Source: a virus
Virus record (IMG/VR): IMGVR_UViG_3300030090_003295
Location: 1-35,963 of that record
Strand: one strand, 5' to 3'
DNA: 35,963 bases
The notes under the pieces were generated by a model. The model had not been told where the DNA came from, did not search any database, and worked only from the letters and a program-made list of their open reading frames with translations. Shown piece by piece: positions 17,401 through 24,600 of the stretch (within the stretch, counting starts at the first letter, position 1; every line of letters starts with the position of its first letter). The position numbers were made by a program, and so were the translations under genes.

Positions 17401-17488
17401 TTTCCTCGACCTCTACCTCTGCGTTTGGAAGAACTGCTTTTTCTTCTTTATCAGGATCTTCAAATAATATATCAAGAGAGTCTACCAT
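8450..17488 (-). CDS. Giant 3012-aa virion/ejection protein with zincin and HAD phosphatase motifs
   Basis: A very large multidomain protein encoded after the internal-virion genes, as large ejection proteins of podoviruses are. The N-terminus is acidic (residues 1-45). Residues ~670-905 hold several hydrophobic segments (VVWGGLIFDITGTF, LLQGGWWFLTSV, YSFAAGGSMGLLATGG). HEGFH at 1091-1095 fits an HExxH zincin, with a possible third ligand in the later EEIMPLLSEAM helix. A complete HAD set follows: D2119 and D2121 (FDFDDT), T2198 (LTARP), K2235 (SPEAKA) and D2254-D2255 (FADDAL). Further hydrophobic segments lie at ~2755-2826, before a basic, Pro-rich end. The layout matches what are called large polyvalent proteins of phages, carried in the virion and injected with DNA. 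I found no RNA-polymerase signature. It begins 9 bases after the 516-aa gene stop and is coupled to a micro-ORF at its end. Confidence 0.85.
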   Translation of the reverse strand: MVDSLDILFEDPDKEEKAVLPNAEVEVEETEAPETERVADQDWFDEISTGIFEGEGFRNKVEESRNTSLYPEIGRSIGIDVFARIEAEKYWNQNTGMWNIAELPDDEWKPQAIAFNNSIQAQRDRVAKSLEPFTKIAQPGEETEFDTHGGFYKFDFSDEGILQYYYRDTQEDEWKQVKDKQSMFDIQILFDQNEEYDVDDLLNMQRLRKLDNQLYDLKSINKSAKNAIDEGYILSGSDDFLETISKSDVTEQSFDLMVDVSGENAMFISQNYDKQYDLSGWSYSGEAGSDYVQNVLKDLDVDADNDLAVFDIIFGNTSELPNNLDALGVKLESFLAWVQLNKPNNFDLNDIIDSYIQSQSGKNTPWKTNLPENFKLLDDKSDIGQVNAVKEGNVVEILNQYIKQEEIKNGIYLLSNYFKSNVHKYKKHIKELNRKLANGEQITTFGEIEKISFTNWYMNEDLLNAVREDLAASLGNDITESEAVDYLFSLSKFNRKIWKDYQKDNFNDYYSFRASIEEQRRKNSVRVKGGESKGQVFEENFFTNFGKGFADRFSNIINFNKRIISGAYSWYDNDADLFNTQSSLFSDMVDDRYYNETYIGTPGVVTGVEASVEIDGVNKTFIMDDSGMIYDSEFEIQYVPDNPEEYEKVKTALDNSETRGKMISVGDQIRMGGVVWGGLIFDITGTFATRWAGKKTGLTQRIETSLANSRFKFNPSQVKTASNLLNTASYYGFAGAADGYINTYKTAIGAGLKDEDARSLANQASLLQGGWWFLTSVATPQAIYDKIPWAVSGFRGVANRSIDAFKKGGMKGYNSYWRNYFTNLSPTSRGVFNKLYNVVVAGSLETLQEELQEGGQQELINPILNNVVGKKLLDEDFTRDEAINTGIYSFAAGGSMGLLATGGINTNSQQYIQDLMLLGKSPAKLKKLLDQMVAAGDLELSAADQFYNDAIALKNQVFKLPSWIKTENTLEISQLLQQIDDLNASKKDLAPEFHSAIDVQIEDLKTDLALLYTADLNIGNQKIAEQIGYAYIEGNTTEIEAKIAELKKEDPNANVDRSIGFGAFVTANGKKYALIDTAKSSKKGFFTTGQHEGFHGLLDALVRRDPTASARLGKALLKEIRNGVNSGKITIMTNELGARLNQYINDPKISDNVVLEEIMPLLSEAMTRNGVVINEDTGTKIGDAFRRFFSSLGFQLGFNSGADVLNLVRDYNLAVESGKGLSRGLQNLAKGKGTFGIADVNIALDTDTSITDLEGNVIDRGDAQQDNQLESKEVVDSYGQVDNLINDPDFDLDNTFDQNRVLAAAAPVIEATLNRLYRPGSLLTKSQFRTALKNEYLLTLKKYNEEQDVNLLGPGQQTSNLFNIKAGRIARENLGKGEARSIDRDEARQVADTTTQTDFDEKPAAKERRPRAKVFPNSIKVISDNITGEIRAEQIAFLKNDITEAILRVGTDPKKVAKYIVEKTKTKEYRAIIKKALGPFGSEQYIDNVNKLFNNNNFIKSIPVANIKRRFGKLFGIKQTGTTPTIKIENGKRTDFNKQVYQIPAITDNKLRKVKQYFLAGEKRHQSLMSLIGEGLAVEGMNEIAADQEFMNNLQNRLDFRDSNLNAEQFMAELEFALDKRNLEDTSLDDVRLSIETEGETDITKMFESKDFQRVGRTVLKKPKEILRDNGYNPYPSTKSNWSDTFSDEQKKQRNEAVIRMLPEFGTDFFNSYSWFKHSKSMFPSSGLKKSKNDPEGFENQIYNKPLDVDFVKNNKAFIDKYAKKVGNEYFLDKTKIPKQGKALTKAEWDVLSTARTEQQKYAKQTAAERRKTLKDPKFQKLQNDKVKVLEKIVKRIDKDIRGGKKDGDIISARLEFWAAWIESQGNIPTHDLRVLAPIKFFSTSTLPFTTPILNVRKKDNELVEGALKNYEAEHMLPVNNVARAIIDMLINNTIDKDFKFLADNYIQGQLLKTDDNIITKAGFQERQPGIFWGMKNPNAWVRYLLGNPNIDLNSYIMLDDNGEVVTVAEHLGLPLAKADQNPDSIHYQNELLLKVLAPDAFPDEDAMTIEKAKQLLKDSNTVNKKSSKQVTINKKTLFDLIDSDGDTEASIKAMNDADTTADLARRYSKEPKGISVFDFDDTLAYSDSKVLVKLATGEIIKITPAEFANQAEDLEANGAEFDFSEFNKVVNGRKGPLADLALKRQDKFGSGDIFVLTARPQLSAVAIKKFLDGIGLNIPLGNITGLENGSPEAKALWILDKTAQGYNDFYFADDALANVQAVKNVLDQVDVKSDIQQARSSKEVDLDKDFNVIIEQQSGKEWFKTYSDARAKVEGKKANRFEFIIPPSAEDFLGLMYKLLPKGKDGDRALVWIKENLINPFNRAEQEVIAAKIAASNDFKALRDSLENIPDNLQDEIGYSNYTYSQALRVFMWDSQGMEIPGLSTRDRKKLVSLIANDPDMRIFAEKIIFIQKGKGYPGPKDGNWVGGSITGDIINSIQKTYRKEALAEWQQNVDIIFSKKNLNKLEALYGSNYVVALKNILARMKSGSNRAQSGNPQVDNVIDWINNSVGTTMFLNRKSALLQLISNVNFINWSDNNLIMAGKAFANQKQYWKDVMYLMNSDYLVQRRNGMKINVAESEIAEASKKGGLKGVISYLLNKGFVFTRIADSIAIATGGATFYRNRLNRLLKEINPDTGKLYTQKEAERKAFDDFYQISEETQQSSRTDRISMQQASGLGRIVLNYANTPMQYARIIKRSTQDLLAGRGDWKSNVSKIVYYGAVQNLIFNALQQALFALAFGDEEEQKKAQNREDRAANIGFGMLSSLLRGLGYGGALVDTLISMSREISIREDGLPDFGDDFAWNMFDFSPTVDTKVRKVRSVRKTFKYNRDEIKRRGFSLENPAYYALAQVIDAGFNIPLDRAMRMTMTLMQMADRDTAMWQRFALALGWSSWSVGLPYWGTPTTVGNEAQEDANREKDYKENTTKLKDKGYKRIPMTKGKPSGKLNEDFIEVIRPNGKVEYWIIPKMKIK

Positions 17489-17497
17489 ATAATTTTA

Positions 17498-19048
17498 TTA
17501 AGAATATTGTTGAATTAACGCTTGTAATTGTTCGTCAGGTTGTTCTGGTATAGCTTTAACTTCTTCTGGAAGTTTTTGATAATAAATAGGCATTCCAGCT
17601 TCCCATTCTTTAACACCTAACATTGTTTTATAAAACTCAGGTATAGGTAATTCATTGTCATTTAATGCTTTTATTAAATCTTGTCCTTGACGAGTTTTAT
17701 CTGATAATATTTCTTTTACAATAACAGGTTGATTAGCATAATTTTTTTGAGGTAATTTTTTATCTAAATTACTTTGTAATATAATACTCATCATATAAGC
17801 TTTTTGCGCGTCAATTAAACTTATATATCTTCCATCATTACTTACTTTGTTGTACATGTATCTATTACCTATAAAACTTACTTTACCTTCAGGACTTAAT
17901 TCATTGTATAATTTTTCTAATTCAGGAGTTACTGATTCATTAATACCTACTGGTAAATCTAATCCTAATCTTTTATTAGAATAACCATATAAAACAGATA
18001 TATTACCTCCTGCTACTGCAAATAAACCAGCTATATGAGATTGAATAGATATATTATATGCTGGTGTATTATTTATAGCTTCTGTATTTATAGGTTTTAC
18101 CATGTATCTTTTTACTTTACCATTATCAACTGAATACATAGGAATTTTAATAGATGTATCTTGCGCTGGATCAGAGGCGTCTTCTGACAAAGGAGTTCCG
18201 CCTAAAAAGTATTGAGGTTGTAAGGTTGCATTTTTAGTAATACCCGCGTCATCAAATGTGGTTAATAAATCCATGGATTTAGGCACATCACTTATATATA
18301 ATGTTAATAAGTCTCCGTTTTGTAATTGATTAGAATTAATTTCCATGTCTATATAATAATACATTAATCCATCTTCACCTTTTATAATATTTTTATTTCT
18401 TAAAAAATCATCTACCACATATGGTTTTAAATGTAAGTATTTTCTAAAGCTTTCACCTTTAATTTGAAATAAAACTCTTTGTGTAAAAACTAATATTTCT
18501 CCATTTGTAGTAGGAGAAAAGTAATAACTTTTTTCTACATCAATATCTTCAAAATAATTAAACAAATCAGCCCATCCAGCAACCATAAACATATTTCTAT
18601 CTCTATTTCTTTCAGATGTTCCGTTTATATTTAAATTATCATAGTTAGCGATAAAGGTTGGTAAATTATCTGGAAATAAAGGCTCAATAGCTGAGGTTAA
18701 ATATCCTCCTAATTTTAATATTAAATCTAATCTATTAAAATATTCATCAATATCTTTTTGCATAGATTTAATTTCTAGTTGACTTAGATTTTTTATATTT
18801 AATTTAAGCGCTGTTTGCTTAGCAATAACACCATCAACAGGTCGTTGAGCTTCTTCAATAAAATCAGTTTTAACCATTTCTGCTAAACTTGGATTTTCAA
18901 AAGGATTAAATGCAATTCCTCCTGTTAAATACGCTCTATAGTTATTACTAGCTTTTGTAAAAAAGTCTAATTCAACACTTCTTCTAGCTGATGATAACGA
19001 TGATAAACGTTGTATTTTTTTATTATGTGCTTCTATTAATGTATTCAT
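17498..19048 (-). CDS. Virion protein of unknown function, 516 aa (probable ejection/cargo protein)
   Basis: A 516-aa soluble protein, MNTLIEAHNKKIQRL and so on, between the gp14-like protein and the giant protein. This is the place of a second internal-virion protein in T7-like gene order and of cargo proteins in crAss-like phages. The first ~120 residues are helical (SLAEMVKTDFIEEAQRPVDG, LEIKSMQKDIDEYFNRLDLI). The middle is mixed alpha/beta (EILVFTQRVLFQIKG, YYYIDMEINSNQLQNGDLLTLYI). A weakly hydrophobic Gly/Ala stretch at ~340-355 (IAGLFAVAGGNISVLYG) could be membrane-active. The C-terminus is Pro/Gln-rich (LPEEVKAIPEQPDEQLQALIQQ). There is no signal peptide and no recognised enzymatic motif. 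Assignment to the virion rests on context. Confidence 0.7.
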   Translation of the reverse strand: MNTLIEAHNKKIQRLSSLSSARRSVELDFFTKASNNYRAYLTGGIAFNPFENPSLAEMVKTDFIEEAQRPVDGVIAKQTALKLNIKNLSQLEIKSMQKDIDEYFNRLDLILKLGGYLTSAIEPLFPDNLPTFIANYDNLNINGTSERNRDRNMFMVAGWADLFNYFEDIDVEKSYYFSPTTNGEILVFTQRVLFQIKGESFRKYLHLKPYVVDDFLRNKNIIKGEDGLMYYYIDMEINSNQLQNGDLLTLYISDVPKSMDLLTTFDDAGITKNATLQPQYFLGGTPLSEDASDPAQDTSIKIPMYSVDNGKVKRYMVKPINTEAINNTPAYNISIQSHIAGLFAVAGGNISVLYGYSNKRLGLDLPVGINESVTPELEKLYNELSPEGKVSFIGNRYMYNKVSNDGRYISLIDAQKAYMMSIILQSNLDKKLPQKNYANQPVIVKEILSDKTRQGQDLIKALNDNELPIPEFYKTMLGVKEWEAGMPIYYQKLPEEVKAIPEQPDEQLQALIQQYS

Positions 19049-19059
19049 ATTATATATAT

Positions 19060-19755
19060 TTAACCAAAGAGTTTTCCAAATCCTTCTGATATATCTCCAA
19101 ATAAACCAGTCATTCCATCTGCTTTAGCTTCTCTTAAATTAGCTTCCACTTCACTTAAACCTAGATACATAGAAGTGTACATGTTAATATCCGCATTAGT
19201 TCTAGCTTCTTGTGCTTGAAACATAAATATTTCTCCTTTAGCATCCGCTTCTTCTTTTCTACCTATTAATTGTATTTGAGCTTCTTGAGCTCTTTGTTTA
19301 GCAGCAACTTTTTCACGCTGCATGTTTTGTTCACCTTGTGCTTTTAATTTACTATTTTCCGCTTCTTGTGTTTGTAATGTTGCGGCTACATCTTTTTTAG
19401 ATTTTAATGCAGCCATTGCTAAAGCAGTAGCTCCACCTGCACTAGCACCTGTTTGTTCTAAAGTATCTAATGTATTAGCTAAAGCTATATCTGCTTCTTC
19501 AGCTTGCATTTCAGCAGCTGCAGTAGCAACTGTTACATTGTTAAATGGATTAGTTATTTGACTAGATAAATCTTGTGCTAAACCAGAGAGATCAGTAATA
19601 CCAGCATAAGGATTAATGATGTCTTGACGCTTACTTCTAGCATCTTCAAGATCATACTTTGCTTGAGCTTTTTCATCTCTAATTCTGCCTAGTTCTTTGT
19701 CAGCATTTGCTACTCCAAAAACCCCGCCAATTATTTTGCCTACTGTTCCTCCCAT
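19060..19755 (-). CDS. Internal virion protein, T7 gp14-like
   Basis: A 231-aa protein with Gly-rich ends (MGGTVGKIIGGVFGVANADK at the start, GLFGDISEGFGKLFG at the end) around a long Ala/Glu/Gln/Lys helical body (residues ~85-185: EADIALANTLDTLEQTGASAG, QNMQREKVAAKQRAQEAQ). Residues 78-110 are Ala-rich. This build matches the small ejection protein of short-tailed phages (T7 gp14 type), which leaves the head first and forms a pore in the outer membrane. The similarity is architectural; I cannot show homology by eye. It is followed by the 516-aa and giant genes, giving the gp14-gp15-gp16 order of T7. The gene begins one base after the acetyltransferase stop. Confidence 0.65.
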   Translation of the reverse strand: MGGTVGKIIGGVFGVANADKELGRIRDEKAQAKYDLEDARSKRQDIINPYAGITDLSGLAQDLSSQITNPFNNVTVATAAAEMQAEEADIALANTLDTLEQTGASAGGATALAMAALKSKKDVAATLQTQEAENSKLKAQGEQNMQREKVAAKQRAQEAQIQLIGRKEEADAKGEIFMFQAQEARTNADINMYTSMYLGLSEVEANLREAKADGMTGLFGDISEGFGKLFG

Positions 19756-19756
19756 T

Positions 19757-20161
19757 TTAAATTATTTTTACTATTTCATGTGATGGTTTTTCATCTACTT
19801 TCCATCCTAATTTTTTATGTGTGTTTATTAAATGTTTACTTCTACCTATACTAAACATATATTGTTTATCTTGTTTTTTACAAACTGCTTCTATAGTATT
19901 TAATAATAATTCTACAGCTTGTTTTCTATCTTTATTTTTATAGTCTGGATTAGAAACAATCCATTCTACTACTACCGCGTCAGAATTTGTATAATATATA
20001 AACCCTGCTACAATAGGTACATTTTCTTTTTCTATCATTATTCCACCAGTACCATTATCTGGTAAAAAGTTTTTAGGAATAGGTGTCCAACGCCACCACT
20101 TCCACCAATTAACTAAACAATCATAATCTTTATCGTTTAGTTTACGTGCATTAAATTTCAT
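19757..20161 (-). CDS. GNAT-fold acetyltransferase-like protein
   Basis: A 134-aa protein with the outline of a GNAT N-acetyltransferase: an N-terminal strand and helix (FNARKLNDKDYDCLVNWWKWW), strands at residues ~40-75 (GGIMIEKENVPIVAGFIYYT, AVVVEWIVSNP), then a basic KNKDRKQAVELLLNTIEAVC helix where the pantetheine-pyrophosphate loop and alpha-helix A should be, and a final strand pair. The usual Q/RxxGxG/A loop is replaced by YKNKDRKQA, so acetyl-CoA binding may be altered. The WWKWWRWTPIP segment near residues 18-30 is distinctive. Small GNAT-like proteins of this kind sit among tail genes in many marine phages; a virion-protein or host-protein target is possible. It lies between the nozzle and the ejection proteins. 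Confidence 0.65.
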   Translation of the reverse strand: MKFNARKLNDKDYDCLVNWWKWWRWTPIPKNFLPDNGTGGIMIEKENVPIVAGFIYYTNSDAVVVEWIVSNPDYKNKDRKQAVELLLNTIEAVCKKQDKQYMFSIGRSKHLINTHKKLGWKVDEKPSHEIVKII

Positions 20162-20165
20162 ATAA

Positions 20166-21572
20166 TTATCTATTAGAATATACAGCGCCTACACTAAATA
20201 ATTGCTTAGCGCTTTGTACTGCTGTATTTGAATCTTGTTGCATTGTTAATGTTAAAAATTGAGCTTTTAAACCAGTTGTTTGACTGCTTGTTAATACTTG
20301 ACCACCAAGCGTGCCATCACCTGTACCTTTAATAGCAGCATAATAAATATTTTGTTTTCTATTAAAACCAGCTCTATATTCTATACCATTTTCAGTATAG
20401 TAACCATCATCATAGCTTAATATTGTTTGACCTCTATCTGTATAAGTAGTATCTCCTAATCCAGGTTGTTGAGGGTTTGTGTCTATACCTGTATAGTCGG
20501 AAGCAAGTAATTGAGCTCTCCAACCATTACTACCAGTATAATTAATAGTTGTAAAAGTTTTTGTTCTTACTGGGTCAGGGTTAAATACAAATGATACTGA
20601 AGAATATCTTTGAATACCGTAAAAATTATTATAATTAGAAGTATCAGCATTTTGTTGCCAAATAGCTTGATCTTTAAAAGTATAATATAAACCTCTTGAA
20701 CTAGTTGATAAATCTGGTGCATATTCCATTCTACTTACCCAACCATTAATAATATCATCAAACACTACAGTAGGAGCAGAAAAACCGTCCTCTATAGTTA
20801 ATGTATAATTTTTATTATAAACATCGTACCCAGCTGTTATAAAAGAGTCTTGTGATAATTTATCTCTAAAATAATCTATCATACCATAATTAGAAATAGG
20901 ATTTAAACCATTAGGTCCTAATTGTAGAACCACGCCTCTATCTCTATCAGTAAAATATTTATTATACCCATAATGAGCAAATGAACCTGGATCTCTTGAT
21001 ATACCAAAGTTTCCTTCAAAAGCAGATGGTGTACCTACAACTGTTTTAGCATCTGTAGATAATGGTAAACCTTCTTGTGTAAATATAACATCTTTATCTA
21101 CTGGTGCTCTATTTACTTTTCTTTCTTGTAGTATAATTAAATTAGTATTTTCTGCAAATAATTTTTGTATACTTCCTGAAGCAGGATCAACTGATCTTGT
21201 AATTTCTTCACCAATAGGAAATTGATTAGTATTATTAATACCATTCTTAGCATTATATACACCAGAATATATTATAGAGCTTTGTCGTCTAGTTTGTCTA
21301 TCTTCTTCTTCTACAATGTAAGCTTTGTTACCAAAGTCTACAGACGTGTTATTAAAACCACCTTCTATTCTTGCTTCTTCTAAAAACCAGTCTTCAAAAA
21401 CATTAGATTCTATATAACCTTCACCAGTTGTAAGATCTGGAGTACCAATAGTTGTTCCTCCACTTTCAACATCAACTGTACCATCTGGTTGTCTTTCTTG
21501 ATATAAAGTAAAGTTTTTTAACCTCTTTAACCAGAATGTATTAAAGTATGATACTTCTAATGTAGTTGCCAT
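20166..21572 (-). CDS. Tail nozzle/propeller protein, second subunit
   Basis: A 468-aa beta-rich protein. Motifs I associate with nozzle (muzzle) proteins of Bacteroidota short-tailed phages are visible in order: EDWFLEEARIEGGFNNTSVD (residues ~60-80), SIIYSGVYNAKNGINNTNQF (~98-118), SVDPASGSIQKLFAENTNLI (~125-145), YGYNKYFTDRDRGVVLQLG (~205-225), SNYGMIDYFRDKL (~230-243), GYDVYNKNYTLTIEDG (~250-266), GWVSRMEYAPD, and SSVSFVFNPDPVRTKTFTTI (~330-350). These repeats suit a beta-propeller ring at the tail tip. The gene begins 29 bases after the 1704-aa gene stop. In relatives I recall, these parts may sit in one longer protein, so this could be the detached C-terminal half of a nozzle. No catalytic motif. 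Confidence 0.75.
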   Translation of the reverse strand: MATTLEVSYFNTFWLKRLKNFTLYQERQPDGTVDVESGGTTIGTPDLTTGEGYIESNVFEDWFLEEARIEGGFNNTSVDFGNKAYIVEEEDRQTRRQSSIIYSGVYNAKNGINNTNQFPIGEEITRSVDPASGSIQKLFAENTNLIILQERKVNRAPVDKDVIFTQEGLPLSTDAKTVVGTPSAFEGNFGISRDPGSFAHYGYNKYFTDRDRGVVLQLGPNGLNPISNYGMIDYFRDKLSQDSFITAGYDVYNKNYTLTIEDGFSAPTVVFDDIINGWVSRMEYAPDLSTSSRGLYYTFKDQAIWQQNADTSNYNNFYGIQRYSSVSFVFNPDPVRTKTFTTINYTGSNGWRAQLLASDYTGIDTNPQQPGLGDTTYTDRGQTILSYDDGYYTENGIEYRAGFNRKQNIYYAAIKGTGDGTLGGQVLTSSQTTGLKAQFLTLTMQQDSNTAVQSAKQLFSVGAVYSNR

Positions 21573-21601
21573 ATATTATTATTACTCGTTTTATTAAATT
21601 A

Positions 21602-24600
21602 TTACAAAGGTCCGTTACAAGTTCCACATCCTCCAGGTGCTCCTGTTAACGCGTCATAAAAGTTAACATCTACTCTTGCACAAGTAAAACATCCTGACAC
21701 GCTACATCCATTACCATTATGAACACCATTTGTTCTTACCGCGTATTCACCAGGCGCACTAAAATAATAAGTTGCTGTAGCTGTAGAAGCTCCTGAAACA
21801 TTCACTGTTAAATTATTAAAACCTCCTACTCCACTTCCAGGATTTAAAGGTGATGAAGCATCGGCTGTGGCTATTTGCCAAGTATCTAAAGCAGTAGGTC
21901 TATACAGTATTGTATACTCAGTTACATATGTGTCAAGTCCTAATGCTGTAGGAGTTTTACTTAATGAAACCTCTATAGCTAATATTCCTTGAATTAAACC
22001 TCCAGTTGTAAATGCAGGAGTTACATTAATTAATGGTGGCGGTGGCGACGGATTTGTTTCAACACAAGTCCATCTGTTAGCAGCATATCTAGCTTCTTCT
22101 AAAACATTATAATAAGCTAAATCTATTCCATTATTACTAGATAAACCATAACTAGGTCCAGCGGCTCCTAAACCTGCATCAATTACGCTTGTAATTTCAT
22201 TGGTATCACTTCCTATAAAAGTTATTCCAGCATTACCTATAATTCCACAGTTTACATTTCTATTAGCACCAAAAAATACTTCTAATGGTTCACCTGTATT
22301 GTTAGTACATGTAGTATCAAGATTGCCCATCTGGCTTGTTGGTCCAAAACATAATGCTTGATTTACAGGTGGAGTTCCAAAAACTAATTCATAAACACAT
22401 GTATTTGTTAAACTATTAATATCATTACTACAAGAAGGAGAAGCGTCTGTTACTACACATTCTATTTCATAAGTACCGTTAACAGTTCCAGCTGTTGCAG
22501 AAACATTACCACTTTGATCAATACTCCATATAGCTGTAGAACCAAGCGGTTCATTAAGAACATTTAATTCATAACATAGTTCTAATGATTGTTGTGGTAC
22601 TGAAGCGCTACTATTTACAACGCTTGTAAATTGACCTAAAACACCTGTCATTGTAGTATTATAACCTGATGTTCCACCGAGTTTACCACAACCTTGTTCT
22701 ACTCCATTATCTGCTGAACTAGTTTGAGCAGGTGTAAAACCTCCTATTTCAGGAGCAACATTGTTAAGATCAATAGTAATTTGATTTGTTAAATTATCTA
22801 TAAATTCACCAGCTAAATAACTTGTTTGAAAACTAATAGTCCATTGATTAGAATGTGATCCACTAGATTTTAAATAAGCAAAATCTGTAGTAGTAGTTAT
22901 ATTAAAATCATCATAAGCAAAAGGAACTGTTGCGTCTATAGCAAAAATACCTGTAACATCTACACCGTTAGAGTTTAACACTTGTGTTATTATTGGAACA
23001 CCATCTAATGTTAATTCATTGGATGCAGAATCTGTAAAACTAAAAGAAGTTATAATTGTTGAACCTGACGCTTCGTCTTCATCAAAATTAGCACTTGTAA
23101 CAGTTGTACCTGATACACCTGCATAATCTGATAAAACTTGTCTATTTAAATTTACAAAATTACCTGAAGTAGATGATTCATAAAATATATCTAAATTACT
23201 TTCTACAGGTTCTGTTTCAGAAACAGATAAATAAGGATACATACAACCAATAGTAGCTGCTGCAGCTGGTATAATATTATTTGTAACTCTAGCTCCAAGG
23301 GTATTTAATATAGGATCTCCTTCTCTAGTTAAACTAGGTTGTGGTTCTTCAGTTCCTATTTTTAAACCTATAGCTGCTGGATTTTGTTGAACATCTATAA
23401 AGTTTTGATACCTTCCTGGAAAACCCCATGGTATTCTAGTATTAAAAGGTTCATTAGGCGCAGCTGGAACAGTAGTATCTCCAGCATTATTAAATTGACC
23501 CGGAGTAGCTTGACCACCTGAAGTAGTTCCAGGTTCAAAAGGAGAATTAGCTAGTTCTAATCCACCTAAACCTACATTTCCTATAGTCACTACTTCATCA
23601 CTAATTCTTCCTGGAAAATATTGAGTATTCCAAGCGTAAATTCTATTATCAAAATAAAAAGGTCCTCCTGGTTTATTGTTTCTATTTATAGAAGGATTAT
23701 TTACTCTACCAAATAATTTAACTGATGCGGAAAATTCTGTTTGTAATGGTCCTACTTCATTTAAATCTCTTGGTACTTTATTTACATTGTCTCCAATTAA
23801 CGTTGCAAATGCAACTCTACCAAAATCTGTAGCTTCTGTAACTGGATAACCTGAAACATAACCACCTAAATATACATTATAATATTCTTGTTCTTGTTGT
23901 TTTACAACAATTTTATATGATTGCCAACCTGTAACATTTACATCAAAGACATTTACCGTTATAACCGCGCTTAATCCAGCGCCGGTAGAACTAGCTTGAA
24001 ACAACTGTTGACCATCTACGTAACCACTTCCTCTATCTAATATTTTTAAACCTGTAATTACCCCAGCTGCTACTCCTACAACTTCTGTAGTTAATCCGCT
24101 TCCTAGCCCTAAATTACCTACTTGATAACCCCATGTAAGTACATCACCAATAGCATGACCATTTCCACCACTTACGATGTTTTGTATTTTATCTACACTA
24201 GTATCTGAATTAGATTTGTATAACCCTGGTTCACCAGTTAAAGAATCTTTTTGTAAAGTAGTTATACCATTATTTATTTTAACTCTTAAAACATTTCCTA
24301 ACCAAGAGTATATTCTATCTGTATTAGGTGTTATTCCAGTAACTTGATCAGCTTGAGGACCACCTACATCTTCCCAGTCTTTATAAGGTATATAAATAGT
24401 AGAACCTTTTTTATCTGGATTATCATCATTTATAGAAAGAACCACGCTTGAAGCTCTACCATATCTATCAGCTAACACAAAGCCAACTTGATAATTTCTG
24501 TTTTGTTTTAAAGAGTGATTAGGATATTGAGCGTAATTATTATATTCTACAGATTTATCACTTTGTATTACTTCAAAATCAATTCCATTAGGTGGAGTAT

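Noticed and set aside
8450-17488. Virion RNA polymerase within the giant protein
   Set aside because: Its size and position recall N4 and crAss-like virion polymerases, but I found no convincing catalytic Asp-rich or T7-type polymerase motif. The DSDGD near residue 2060 lacks context.
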